NCBI GenBank assembly: GCA_015501595.1
Contig: JADNRX010000007.1
Span: forward strand, 248,001-312,000
DNA length: 64,000 bases
DNA from: Hymenopellis radicata
Lineage: Eukaryota > Basidiomycota > Agaricomycetes > Agaricales > Physalacriaceae
Direction of reading: 5' to 3'
A program made the position numbers and the translations under genes. Under the pieces are notes generated by a model. The model saw only the letters and a list, made by a program, of their open reading frames with translations. It was not told the DNA's origin and did not search any database. Shown piece after piece: positions 11,429 through 29,450 of the stretch (its first letter is position 1; each line of letters opens with the position of its first letter).

Positions 11429-12877
11429 GTAAGCGTTTATCCTAATTTCGATTGCGGCGAGAGTAAGATTCCAAAGTCGACGGTGCAAGTGCCAAGTTCT
11501 CGAAAATTCGGTTATGTAAGCATCTCCGCGTCGCGTCTATATTGGAGTGCAAATCAAGTGCAAACACGATTCTGGCGCGTGTGGAAAGAGACTATGAATT
11601 TCAAAACCCAAGTCATGTAGACAGCCCACAGGTTTCTGAATAAAGCTCGTTCGTATGGGAGGCTTTAGACCTGCCTCACTTTCACTTTCACTTTCACGCC
11701 TCAACCCCAAACTTGCGCGCAACGCGCCGCACAGGACGAAGGTCTGGCCTTCTACGCCAGTCGGGATCACCAAACCGAGATGACTTCTCGTGTAGAAGTT
11801 CGTGTGGGGAGCTAATCCCACACTGTGATAAAAGCCTGCAACGGTTGAGCAAGAGACTAACTGTGTACGATACGAAAGTCGTTCCACTTTGTAAACCAGT
11901 GAAATGAAGAGGATCTGACTAGTGCGGCGTTTCCGTCAATTATCGGTGCCGATCGTCAGGCCACAACGACCCCGCACCTTCGTATATGGGTGCCCCGCGA
12001 TGGATGGGGCTCGAGCTCCTAATCAACACGAGTATTAACACTGCCGTCCACAACCCACTCATCGTTGTCGAGATTAAGAGATGGAAGTCCTTCGTCCTTT
12101 CGAACTCCGCGGCTATCCTCAAATGAAAGGCGAGGACGGTGCCGTGCTATCCAGACGGTTGGAACTTGGCGCTGAGAACGATCAAAGACGCGTTTGATTG
12201 GCATTAGTCCCGCAGGTAGTCGTGCTGGTCGAAGGACTTCGCGCTATAAACATATATTCTCACTGTCGCGGGCTGAACTGCCGGCAGACGTTCATGTCAA
12301 TGGCAATCACTTGTACACACCCGGGGAACTTATTGCACGCCCGCGTGCTTCCTGAAGCTCACAGCTTTGTCGTCCTGAGTGCACTCGGCGGCTGTGTCGT
12401 AAGACACTTCCCATATGACCAGTTCAACGAATTGTTATCTGTATGCCAAAAACACGTTGATAACGTAGTCCTGTATGAACGTCCAGAACACAGCGGTGAG
12501 CTCACGGAAAATAAATCCGCATGGCAGAAAACGCCACGTCTACCGAGAGCCCGTTGGATGCCCACAAACCTGACGGGAATTATTCAATCAAAATCTATGA
12601 GACTTACCTCGTTCAACTTAAGCGTTGCATATAACGAAAAAGTCCGAAACATCTGTATTCATTCCTACCTTCCTCCGCGATCGAAAAATTGTACCAACGG
12701 GGCTCGGAGGAGTATCTCTGAGACGAAGGATGTCCACCTGCCATGTTTTTTGACAAGGGTCATACTTAGATTAGCGAGTTGTCTACGACGGACATACGGT
12801 AATTATATCCTGAGGTAATGATTAGCTGCAGCCAGATCGTGGATGGCGAGTACCTGAGTAAATATGATACGTGTTTT
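11429..12877 (-). other. Unresolved region, possible minus-strand gene
   Basis: No product recognised. On the minus strand I see a plausible start at 12752 (MAGGHPSSQRYSSEP), a good intron with gtaagt near 12610, a membrane-like stretch (CGFIFRELTAVFWTFI) around 12480-12540, and a C-terminal-looking exon ending DNDEWVVDGSVNTRVD at about 12022 after a ctcag acceptor. I could not join them in one consistent phase. The plus strand has a 206-codon frame (12198-12818) with no family features. The part 11429-11940 shows only a small TTTCAC tandem repeat near 11678-11697. Confidence 0.25.
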
Positions 12878-14394
12878 TCACGAACTGTACATCTCCCACA
12901 CCAGAAAACCGACTCCCCAGGGACCAACGCGACCCAGAGTTCTTAGCACGGTGTAGAGGCGACGTTGTCCGCCGGAGGGGGCGTGGATATGTTCCGCACC
13001 GGATGGGTTATGGAAGAAATACATCAGGCCTTCGTCACGGAACTTATTCATGACAATGAGCCATGTCGGCGTCTTTGCGGAAGTTGACCGAGGCACAGAA
13101 AGTCTATGAAGTTCGACAGTCCTTCGCGCGACATCCCAAGGTCTTCCGACCAGTTCATATGCCAATCCTGCCACGACCTGTTCGAGGTTAGCGTTTCCTC
13201 AATTGATATAGCAGGACTAGACTTGCCCCTCCCGTGACAAGTGTGATGCCGTGGAATGTTCGTGGAAGATGTCTCACAAACTTGTCTCTATGTTTATCGG
13301 ATGCCTGCTCCAGGCCCGGGTCGGTCGCAGCAACCGTTTTCGTGTAATCTTTCACAATTAGTGCAGAACGACGTGTGACTTCGAATATCGAGAAGAAAAC
13401 AGCGAAACCTTGATACATAGCAGTGAGAACGCGATAAACAGCGAATGAATTGGCGCACCACACATGTCCTTGGCCAGACCCCAGCCCCATCCATCCCATC
13501 CGCGGCCTGCCATGTCGCCTACGTCCTTCATCCAGCTTCTGACCTGTCGAGCCTCCTCCATGGTCTGTTCCTTTGATGCGGAAGGAGCGGCTTGCGTACC
13601 GCGAAAGACCTCCTTCCAGGCATGGGACCATGAATGATAGACAGTACCGCCCTCCAACAGTAGGCGGACGTTTTCGGCGGGAGCTGCCACCAATGCTTGA
13701 GCGCCACCTGCAATAGCACCCGACAAAGCGGCTGTCGCGGTTGGATGATGCCCAATGTATGGGTCGAGAGCAGTCGATGCTGAGCCATATGTGGTCCAGA
13801 GAACAGTTCCGAGAACGGCATTGACAGCCATGGGAGGTATAAAGTGTTTGGGTATAACCATGAACTGCAGACTAAAGTTGATGAGAATATCCTTTACGTG
13901 CAAGTGTACTTACACCTTCAGATTTGACAAGAGACGATATGAATTGAGGGTTCAGAGACGCGCCATCTCGGACAGCCAAGCCTCTCAACGTCTGCCATCC
14001 GTTCACTGCGATATAAAGTATCAAGGCCGTGAAAAGAACGGAAAATTCGTAGTGACCTTTGGACGGTCGAAATAATCTGACTGGTCGAGAGAAGTACAAC
14101 GCGATACTTCTCGTGGCTGTTCGTGCAAGCGCCGCCTGTAGATTTCCCACAGTGTCAGACTCTGTAGCGTTCAAGTTGAGTACGCAAATTCGAGTCGAAT
14201 AAGTGGATAAAAACTGACTGGAACTGTCTTGGTCCGCTGCGAGGCGTCATTTTTGACCATAGGATAGCAGAACCATTCAAAGTTGACAAGAACGCCACAC
14301 TATTCGCAAGAGAGTCGCCGACGAGAGCGTTCGGGTTCAAGGAATAGTTGGCTGGAACCCTCCGATCCAAACAATCGATCCAATTCAATTTCAA
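12878..14394 (-). CDS. Mitochondrial-carrier-like membrane protein, 416 aa
   Basis: Six exons join exactly (14394-14215, 14159-14057, 14005-13914, 13864-13459, 13408-13239, 13177-12878) to 416 aa with no frame errors. The sequence resembles divergent fungal mitochondrial carrier family members: a Gly/Ala-rich block (TAALSGAIAGGAQALVAAPA followed by ENVRLLLEGG), GLAKDMCGFAVFFSIFEVTRR, and VVAGLAYELVGRPWDVARR. The canonical PxD/ExxK/R signatures are not clear, so the transported substrate and even full carrier topology are uncertain. Introns are about 50-60 bp; the one at 13178-13238 uses a weak gtcacg donor. The tail after GRPWDVARR contains a second hydrophobic end (GPWGVGFLVWEMYSS). Confidence 0.65.
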
Positions 14395-15549
14395 TTATTG
14401 ATCATGAACGGAAGCAAATTTTGATCTTTCCCTGATCTATCCACTGCCCTTCTCCAACTTCACAGTATGATGCTCCAAGCTATGCTGACTTATGCTGACG
14501 TTCGACGCATCACTGCCCTCGGTGACACGTCCAAGCCTTCTCTATCGACTATTCTCGCGTGCCGCCGGGACTCTAGGCCCGCCTGTAGGCACCCTCTCAA
14601 TTTCTTCTGTCCCCTCGGTTGTGATTGTCTGTCATGTATCGCGCATCGTGTTTTTCCCGTGTATCCTACATCCGACTGCCGCTTTGACCCTCGGACGAGC
14701 GAGGTATATTCAGGATATCGGATGCTTTCTGTGTCTTCACTTGGAACTCGTATCGAGATTAAACGGCCATCCCATCAGTTGCGTTTGGTCCCGAGACCTA
14801 GAAAGGCTCCAATAGGTGAATGGAATCGGTCCGAGTACTCGCGGCTAGTAAAGTTTAGAAATCCCCCATGGCCATGACCTGCCATGACCTCGCCAGTAGG
14901 ACAGGGTCGGGCTATGAAGACCACTCGGAATCGAAGATATCATACTATGAAATTTCCCCGGGTTGTTTCAATGAGCAATGTATGACACCTTGCAGGTCTC
15001 CAGCCCCATCTGTTTGGTTTTTCTGTCATGCCACTCGAACGGTCTCTTTAATTCTCAGCATCGGCGGCAGAATTGGACTCGAAGAGGCACGGCAACGTTG
15101 GCGTGTGATTTATCCACGACAGAAGAAGGTAGAGATTCTCTGCACTCCACATGTAGGACGGAGGATAAGTACGCGGCGATGAATTCATTGTAAACTCGCC
15201 GCTTGAGAACGGCGCGTAAATGTTCCCGACTGTGTAACGAACATAATCCTTCGACCGGACTTTCTACATCAGAACTCACAAACGACCCGAGGGTATTGAG
15301 AAAGGGATGTCTTTGATGATCTAGTTATACATAGCGTGATCTGATAACAGCGCTGTTAAGCATGGGATGGTATTCTAGGAGTGTGCGATGCGAATAAATA
15401 TGACGTTGCCCAACCAAAAACCCACAAAAACTAGAAAACCAATAATACAAGAGACGTGCGTGGGTATGTAGTACATGATGCAAGGTATGAGATTCCAGAG
15501 TCCAGAAAAGTCCGAATGGTGTTCTACACATTGACAACGATGCCAACGT
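14395..15549. other. 1.15 kb without a supported gene
   Basis: Plus-strand frames of 136 codons (14467-14877) and 107 codons (14492-14815) overlap here, but neither shows a recognisable domain or clean splice pattern. A 10-bp direct repeat (gccatgacct) occurs twice near 14870-14890. The left end should contain the promoter of the carrier-like gene. Confidence 0.4.
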
Positions 15550-15881
15550 TCACCGTTTTGTGACACCAGATGCGCTAAACAAGATTCTAAGTTATTAAGT
15601 TGGGCAATCAATAGTTGGAGTACTTACGGCAGTTGAACGCTACCTCCCGCGTCTAGTTGGATTGTCAGGAGTTGCGAACCCTGCAAGGAAGTTTATTAGG
15701 GACAAACAAATCCTGCATGGCGATTAGGCACGTACATCTGCCATTCGACCAACCACTGTGACGGTTCCGTTTATGGCCGTCTGCCGCGCGTCCCAAAAAA
15801 ATACACGGTCGCCGACCTACAAACGCGAGTGTTAGCCCCAGCAGCGGCGAGCGATCAGACGCGACCCACAACGAAATTCAT
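15550..15881 (-). CDS. 60-residue orphan protein, four exons
   Basis: I do not recognise a family. Four exons (15881-15870, 15816-15736, 15680-15628, 15586-15550) join with correct phases to an uninterrupted 60-codon frame. The first exon is 12 nt (MNFV). The protein starts MNFVVGDRVFFWDARQT, continues NGTVTVVGRMADGSQLLTIQ and ends LPILFSASGVTKR. The alternating hydrophobic pattern around GDRVFFW and GTVTVVGR suggests a small beta-barrel (SH3/Tudor-like) fold; this is inference from pattern only. All three introns have good GT donors and AG acceptors (48-55 bp in length), which argues against chance. Confidence 0.6.
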
Positions 15882-16510
15882 AGCCAAAATAGGACGGTAA
15901 GTGGATGAGGGGGGGTGGGTGTTGGCGAAAGCCGTGGGTTTGAAGAGTGAGTGAGCGACACAGAGACTTTAAGTACCAGATCGAAGTTCGAAGTTCGAGA
16001 GGCGTAGGCGTTCGGTGATAGGACATCGAGATTTGGGGTTGCAGCTGAATGCAGTAAACAAAAAGGGGAGAAAGCAATTTCAAGAAGGACCGGGAGAACT
16101 AGTGATCTTCGTTGACCCATCGTGTCCATTACATGGTTGTTTTCCCAGAGTAATGCTTCCCCGATACTTTGGCTGCTGTGGGAATCGATCAACGCGGAAT
16201 GGGAAATACTTAGTCCAAACGACGGCTTCGCCTTGACTCGAGATGTGATGTACTGCATGTGTTGGTGACAGCACTTGCACGTAATGGACACGCGGGCAGA
16301 AATAGCGGGCTGCAGAACTGAACAAGTTCGAAACGCGCATATTAATTTCAGGGTAATCCACGCGGGCAGCAGAGAGGGTACAGCGCCAGAGGATCAGTTA
16401 ATAGACTGGCCAGAGTGGCGCCATGGGAGGGTATTGCAAGTTCAAGTTCAAAGCGGAACCAGCCCAGTTTGCGCGTGTTTCGTTCCCAAGCCGATTCCCC
16501 ACAAACGCCC
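15882..16510. other. Divergent intergenic region, about 630 bp
   Basis: Lies between the 60-aa orphan (-) and LST8 (+). It holds a short tandem run of gttcgaa/agttcga near 15983-16000 and no supported gene. It presumably contains both promoters. Confidence 0.4.
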
Positions 16511-18060
16511 ATGTCTTCGCGTACAGTTATGCCGCCACCGTCGTCGTCGTCGAAAACGGCGGCGACAGCGAGCAACGATATGTCCGTGATCCTAGTCACC
16601 GGCTCGTACGACCATGAAATCCGCTTCTGGGAGGCCTGGAGCGGCATATGTTCGCGTACCATCGCGCGCACAGGCGAGTCTGGTGTAAGTTTCGTATACA
16701 TGTAACCAGACACTGTGCTAATGAAGGGCTGGCACCAGCAAGTCAATCGTCTGGCAATTTCTCCAGAGTAAGCCAACCCCCCGTACCCTGTTCTGTCGTT
16801 GGCGGGCTCACGGTCCGCCTAGCAAGCGTTACCTTGCAGCTGCTATTCATAAGAAGGTCAACGTTTATGAAATAGGAAACGCGACGAACGAGCCTGTAAT
16901 ACACCCATGTGTTGCCGTGTCTGCTCTTGACTAATTTTACTCAGCTCGTAGCGTTTGATGGTCATTCAAAGAATGTTACCGCTGTTCAGTTCCACAGCGA
17001 AGGAAAATGGCTTGTCACCGGCAGTGAGGACGGGACCATTAAAATATGGGATCTTCGGTACGACTTGGAGCGTTATCCTGACGTGTCCACTGAGTTTCTC
17101 CGTCCAGAAACCCTCATCTACACAGGACGTACGAGAATACAGCCCCCGGTACTCGTCTCTCTCACTTCCTCTCGCGCTATGTCATAAAACTCCGCAGTCA
17201 ACGACGTATGCATCCACCCGAATCAAGGAGAACTCATCTCCTGCGACCAAGCTGGCAGCATCAAGCAGTGGGATCTATCCGAAAATACTTGCTCACATGA
17301 ACTCGTTCGTCGCCTTCCCCTTCCCTTCCCCTTCTTAATTTAATTTGCCTCATTCGTGTCTATTTCTTTCAAGACGCCCGCTGGAGATATTCCTATGCGA
17401 TCCGTTACGCTAGCTCTGGATGGATCTTGTTTAGTAGCCGGAAATAACAAGGTATGGCTCAAGCTTTGATCCTTCATGCATTCATCTCGTTGTAACAGGG
17501 TCAATGCTATGTGTGGAAACTGAACGAGGAAGCTTCGGGCGCCCCAAGATTTCAAGCAGTAACAACCTTCACCGCCCATAACAAATACCTGACTCGATGT
17601 CTGCTCAGTCCAGACATGAAGTATACTCTTAGCCACTTTATGTTAACGATCACATTAACAAACTCTTCACGTTCCAGGTCTCTTGCCACATGCTCGGCAG
17701 ACTTGACCGTCAAGATATGGTCCATATCGCACAACTTTGAGTTCAGGCAGGAGAAAGTTCTCACGGGACACCAACGCTGGGTTTGGGATTGTGCCTTCAG
17801 TGCAGATTCCGCATACCTTGTGACAGGAGAGCCAATCAATGCCCCAAAAGTTTTTCGTAGAAGCTTACTGTTTACTTCTTTTTCAGCCTCATCAGACCAC
17901 TCTGCTCGACTATGGGAAATGGCGACTGGGGAAACGGTTCGACAGTACAACGGGCACCACAAGGGTAAGTCCGACTATCCCACATTCGTTCCAAGGAGGC
18001 TTTTGACATACCCGCGATATAGCTGCTGTCTGCTGTGCACTTCACGACGGTGCCAGCTGA
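16511..18060 (+). CDS. LST8: TOR complex subunit LST8 (WD-repeat), 327 aa
   Basis: Core beta-propeller subunit of TORC1 and TORC2, binding the TOR kinase domain. Eleven exons join to 984 nt (327 aa): 16511-16684, 16739-16767, 16823-16895, 16945-17057, 17126-17148, 17198-17304, 17374-17451, 17499-17620, 17678-17826, 17887-17964, 18023-18060. Diagnostic blocks: [101 protein letters not shown] and [16 protein letters not shown] Ser-rich N-terminal extension of about 22 residues precedes the propeller; an ATG at 16580 region gives the shorter classical start. Exon 5 is 23 nt. The donor after 17826 reads GA and not GT. Confidence 0.93.
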
Positions 18061-19710
18061 TGGGTTGTGATATGCGGAAGGCTTCGAGGGGTGGGTGCTT
18101 GTCCTACACATTAGGAGCGTCTTTCATCTTTTGTAGACCTTTCAGAATCTTGACGATCTCATTCGAGTCATCTAGGACGCCTCGTGTACCATGTATTCTT
18201 CAAAGTTTCTAGATGGTTGAAATGTGATTTTCCCAATGGCTTCTGACGCTATTGGACGCTGTGATATGGTGAATATGTACGTCGTTGATCTTTCGAGATA
18301 ATCGCATACTATTGGTCTTCGGATAAAGACGAACTTTTCAGAAGAAGTCATCTGCTGGGACAAGGTTTTTTGTCTATCACACAGTTCTACATCATCGGTC
18401 AGTCATCTGTCAGCCCTTTCATCTAACGATTTGTTTTGGCAAATGTGTCGGGATCTTCTGGAACGTTTTGAGGTTATGGTGACGACGTCGATGATCCAGG
18501 ATTATCTTTATTAAAAGGATCCGCGCGCATTCTGTTTTGCCCTCGACATCTATGCTCCCTCGATTATTGGGGAATGTCTCTAGGCCTCAGGTGTATAGGC
18601 GCCAGGGATCTCGCGGGCTTCTCAGCACTTATACTGCGTCCACCAGCTTCCGCGACCCCGCAAAGAATTCATTGCCCTGAGACACGTTTCCACGCAGAGT
18701 ACTTAAATCACACAGCGGCGTTCTTCTTGGAGTTGCGCATGGATCCAGGACTTAGAGCCCGACCAAGACTTTCTCGCTTTCACGCCATAGATCTACCTCG
18801 GAGATGAAAACACTCGTGTTTGTTCGGCCTCAATAACTGACAATTGTGCCCTGGACTCGATGGTAAACATACAGACGACGTCGATCCCTACGCAATTGAA
18901 TTCCACTGTCCCGTATACGCCGTAAGGTTCAGGTCTATATCGGGCTTGATATGTGGGACGACGTCTAGCCTTGCCTTCTGATCGTTGGCAACTCTATCTG
19001 GTGGCGCGGGAGGTCAGTCCTCTGAGAGCCCTCGGCATTTGTATCCTGAATCTGATGATGCCTAGTCTCCCTGAATCACCGGAGACGTGGTTGAAGTTCC
19101 CTCGGCCATAGAGTACAGAGCACTGTCAGGCCTCGACGCGTCGGACGACCCGGGGACGCGTTGGGAAACCGCTGGAGATGCCACAGTATTTCAGTCGCCG
19201 CAGATCTAGAGCTTGGGCGTGGTAGTTTGAAGATGGACCGGGCTATGAATGGCCGTCGGGTGTCCTGTCCGATTGTTAAACAGAGTCAGTTTGACGGTGC
19301 CGGAGGAACCGACCATGAGTGCAATCCCGAAAGCACCCGAGGCAAGTAACACGCATGTTGGGATTCGCTGCAAGCGTGGCTGAGACTGCCTAAGACACGA
19401 TCGAGCCCCAGCTGTCTAGCTGAAGGCTGGTACGGTTCAGCATCGAGTATAGGCTTATCTACGGTGGATGCAGAGGCCATCCATAGTGCCAGCATCAACA
19501 CATGAGCACGCCCCCATGAGGGAGCCATGTTGGCCCTCCTTGGGGTCCCAGCCAATCGCACAGCACGTATTTCGGCCGAAAGACAGCCGGATAAAGATCG
19601 GCAGAGCCTTCCGCGCTTGTCTCTTTACCTTGACGAGCAAATTTATTTTTTCCGCCTTCATCCTTTTCCCTCATCGCTGGTCAGATCCCGCCCTTTTACT
19701 GGACTGTTCT
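18061..19710. other. 1.65 kb upstream of GLT1, no gene seen
   Basis: No frame longer than about 90 codons has a recognisable domain or a consistent splice structure. It should contain the LST8 3' UTR and the GLT1 promoter. GLT1 5' sequence has CT-rich stretches (19655-19690) typical of fungal transcription starts. Confidence 0.45.
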
Positions 19711-26743
<7,033 letters not shown>

Positions 26744-27310
26744 ATCTCGGAGGCAGAGTTATCTATTATCACGATGTATCTTGTATATTGTAGCTACGAG
26801 AACCACGATTATTATGAGCTTCGAGATGTCGCTAGTGGAGAGGGCCGGCGGACAGTCGCGCACGGAATCGCGTCGTGGCGGAAAGCAAGAATGGAATGAA
26901 TGATCGACTACGACACGGAACGGATCTGTCTACGCTGCGGAGGCCTATGCCACACACGGCCAACACCCGCCTCTGCTCTGCCTCGACGACGTCCTCCAGG
27001 ACGTCGTCCTGCCGTGACCCTACTGCACTAGAGCGTGCTATACCGTGAAGCTCCGAAATTGCTGTGGGCACAGACGATAATGAACTGAGCATAGTACTTC
27101 TTGACATTGACGTATTACTATTAGAGCTACATACAAGCGTATAAGATTACAAGGTATCAAGTCAAGAAACCGGCGAGTCGGTGCTAATATCAATAACGGT
27201 CTGCTCGTCGAGACCTGTCCTGATCTCTTTCCCTATGGGAACCACTGTATGGTCCGCGACGATCATTGTAGATTCCTTCACGTGCAGGTCTCCTGCTACG
27301 CGAAGACTCA
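26744..27310. other. Convergent 3' region between GLT1 and the poly(A) polymerase gene
   Basis: About 570 bp holding both 3' UTRs. No coding frame is supported. Confidence 0.5.
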
Positions 27311-28811
27311 CTAGTGCGATCTCTTACGAGAGTCGTCACGGAAGTACTGACGATCAAAATCATTCAGTGGGTTTTCACTGCGCGAAGACCTCCCCCCATC
27401 GCGGCGCTCATTGTAGTCTTGATCATGGTCACGCATGCGTTTTTCGCCTCGGCTAGGGGCACGATGGGTCGATGTCGTTTGTTGATCTCGTAGATACTCT
27501 ATACGCCGTCGGTGGTCGAGAACCTGGGCGCCATGAGCGGCGTACACGAAGAAAAGAAAAGCGAGTCGACGTACAGCTTGATTGAAACCGGTGATGGTCG
27601 AAAGGATAGGCTGTGAAGGATCGCCAGCTCGTAGGAGGCCTGCATAGGCCTTCTGTAAGCACGTTCGCGTTCGTGGGACCTGGCTGAGGGACGCTGCAAT
27701 GTTCTTTTCTAATTTTTCGGGTCAGCCTTTATTGCGAGGAACAACACGCACTACTAACCGTGATTGAAAAGACACTGGACGGTGAATGCCCAAGCGCTGT
27801 TGATCCAACTTACGCCTTCCTTGGGCAGCGCTTTCCCTTCACTCGGGGATATGTAGGAATTCGCGAAGTCAAAGGTGACGCCGTAGTAGTGAAGAAGATC
27901 GGATAGAAGGACGCCCAGGGATTCCGATTTCATGGGTTGATTTATCATAGCGGGATCTCTCCCATTTGGATTCGCCTCTCAGAGTCTAAGCATCGAGTTG
28001 AGTTATAAACGAAACGAGCTTACCTCTAGGAAGTGTATACACATGCAAAGAGCCGCATAACTTCCTATGCCATGGTTCCCAGAGTCATTGAGATTCTCGT
28101 TTGATAGGATATTTTTGAGTAAAAGCGCCAAGGGGCGAAATGCAGGCATCTTGGCCTTGTAATCGTTCATGAAGTCTGCAACGGCGAAGCCGTCGGTGTT
28201 GTTCACACCGATGTCCACACTGATAGAGCCTGCGCCAGGATAAGTGTGTAAGGCGGAAATGAGCGAAGGTTCGAACCGTAGGCCGGTCGCGTCTTGAGAC
28301 AGATAATGGGGACTGGGGCGTGCCATCTCACTTCCACGTCGTTCCAATCTGCCAGTCTGTGTCGCGCGAGTCCATCACGCAAGGAGAAAAGCTGTTTTTT
28401 GATCTGTGCCTTCGAACCGCTGTTCGATACTATCACCAAATCCATGTCACTTTGATGATTTGAGATACGTCAGATTGAAAGTTGTAGTGCACGCACGGCA
28501 TGGGAAGCGCCAAACCAGTAACTATACTCCCGGACTTTCTGAGGCGCGCGCCAGGAATGTTCTGGCTGACGACCCTCTCCACCACCTGGAAAACATGTTC
28601 GTATAGAGAATTCTCTTCTGGGCTGCTTTGACAATACGCGGAAAAGGCGTGTATTTCGTGGTGTAACCTAGAGCGTGATCGGCGTCAAGTTGAAAATGTG
28701 GCGAATAGGTTGACATATGTACCGATGGTTCACGTCGCGGTATTTCATGTTGGACATATAATCATGCCATGGATAGAAGAAAGGGCCGGAATCAGCAGCC
28801 AGTACAGGCAT
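27311..28811 (-). CDS. Non-canonical poly(A) polymerase (Trf4/Cid14-like)
   Basis: Predicted nuclear nucleotidyltransferase that adds short oligo(A) tails to RNAs for exosome decay (TRAMP complex). The visible start is ATG 28811 (MPVLAADSGPFFYPWHDYM). Blocks in order: LHHEIHAFSAYC, FQVVERVVSQNIPGA, the nucleotidyltransferase signature GSIVTGLALPMPDMDLVIVS with the DxD pair, the third acidic residue in SVDIGVNN, then PLALLLKNIL, GIGSYAALCMCIHFLE, and the PAP-associated domain SLGVLLSDLLHYYGVTFDF. The C-terminus is Arg/Asp-rich (RRDGGRSSRS, ending RDDSRKRSH). At least six introns with good junctions. The N-terminus may be incomplete, as family members usually have an acidic extension. The exact join of the two exons around 27700-27790 is uncertain. 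Confidence 0.8.
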
Positions 28812-29450
28812 TGTTGACTGGGAAACAGCTCGTGAGGCGGTTTTTACTGGAAATGGAGTATGAGTGCTGCATTCAGCAAAAGAGCACCAACCAACCTAAT
28901 CGACGATTCAGTGCTTGAGAGAAGGTAGCCGCATGGCATATCCAGAGGTAGGGCCTCAAAGACGCTCTATGCAAGTTGTTGTAATGGTACTGACGGATGA
29001 GCATGACAGCATCAAGTGCTTTCGGAAAGTCCACCTGCTTCGGCAGTTGCCGTTTCGCGGTCACGAGGCAAGTTCTAGAGTAACTCCATTGTACCTCCCA
29101 CAACGCAAGTTTACCTTTCAGTGACGTTCTTTACATTTTGACCTTTCTCACTCCTTTTTCGAGAGGGCGACGTATAGACTCACGGCCCCCATCGATACAC
29201 GGCTCCCGTCAACCAAAGGAGGGTGCGCTGCTCAGTTGAACGTAAGCTGTCGATCTTCCCCAAGTTGTGTCTCGCTCAGCAAGGTTTACAGGATGAAACA
29301 AACAAACTGTCCTATGAAGACAAAGTAATCGAGTGATTCCCCTTACCTCATTCAAAGCAATATATACCCCTCCGTACATTAGACATGTTGTTACAACCCC
29401 TTCGTTGTCCGTGTTTGATAGCGATATTCCACTCCATGCTTCACTCGGAC
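28812..29450. other. 640 bp between two minus-strand genes
   Basis: A 76-codon minus-strand frame (28873-29103) is present but has no family features. It could hold an upstream exon of the poly(A) polymerase gene plus its promoter and the 3' UTR of the peptidase gene. Confidence 0.35.

Noticed and set aside
11678..11697. TTTCAC tandem repeat as a functional array
   Set aside because: Three copies only; too short to call a satellite or regulatory array.
12198..12818. 206-codon open frame on the plus strand
   Set aside because: No domain, unnatural composition and no splice context; minus-strand features in the same place look more gene-like.
14467..14877. 136-codon plus-strand frame
   Set aside because: Cys/Arg/Ser-rich chance composition and an equally open overlapping frame; no recognisable family.
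14870..14890. Short direct repeat gccatgacct
   Set aside because: Only two copies of 10 bp; no further structure around it.
17058..17125. Possible insertion in LST8 ([16 protein letters not shown])
   Set aside because: It is a read-through intron with a GT donor and CAG acceptor; splicing gives the conserved [14 protein letters not shown].
18061..19710. Search for a tRNA or retroelement remnant in the long gap
   Set aside because: No B-box-like GGTTCGAATCC, no reverse-transcriptase or integrase motifs, no terminal repeats seen.
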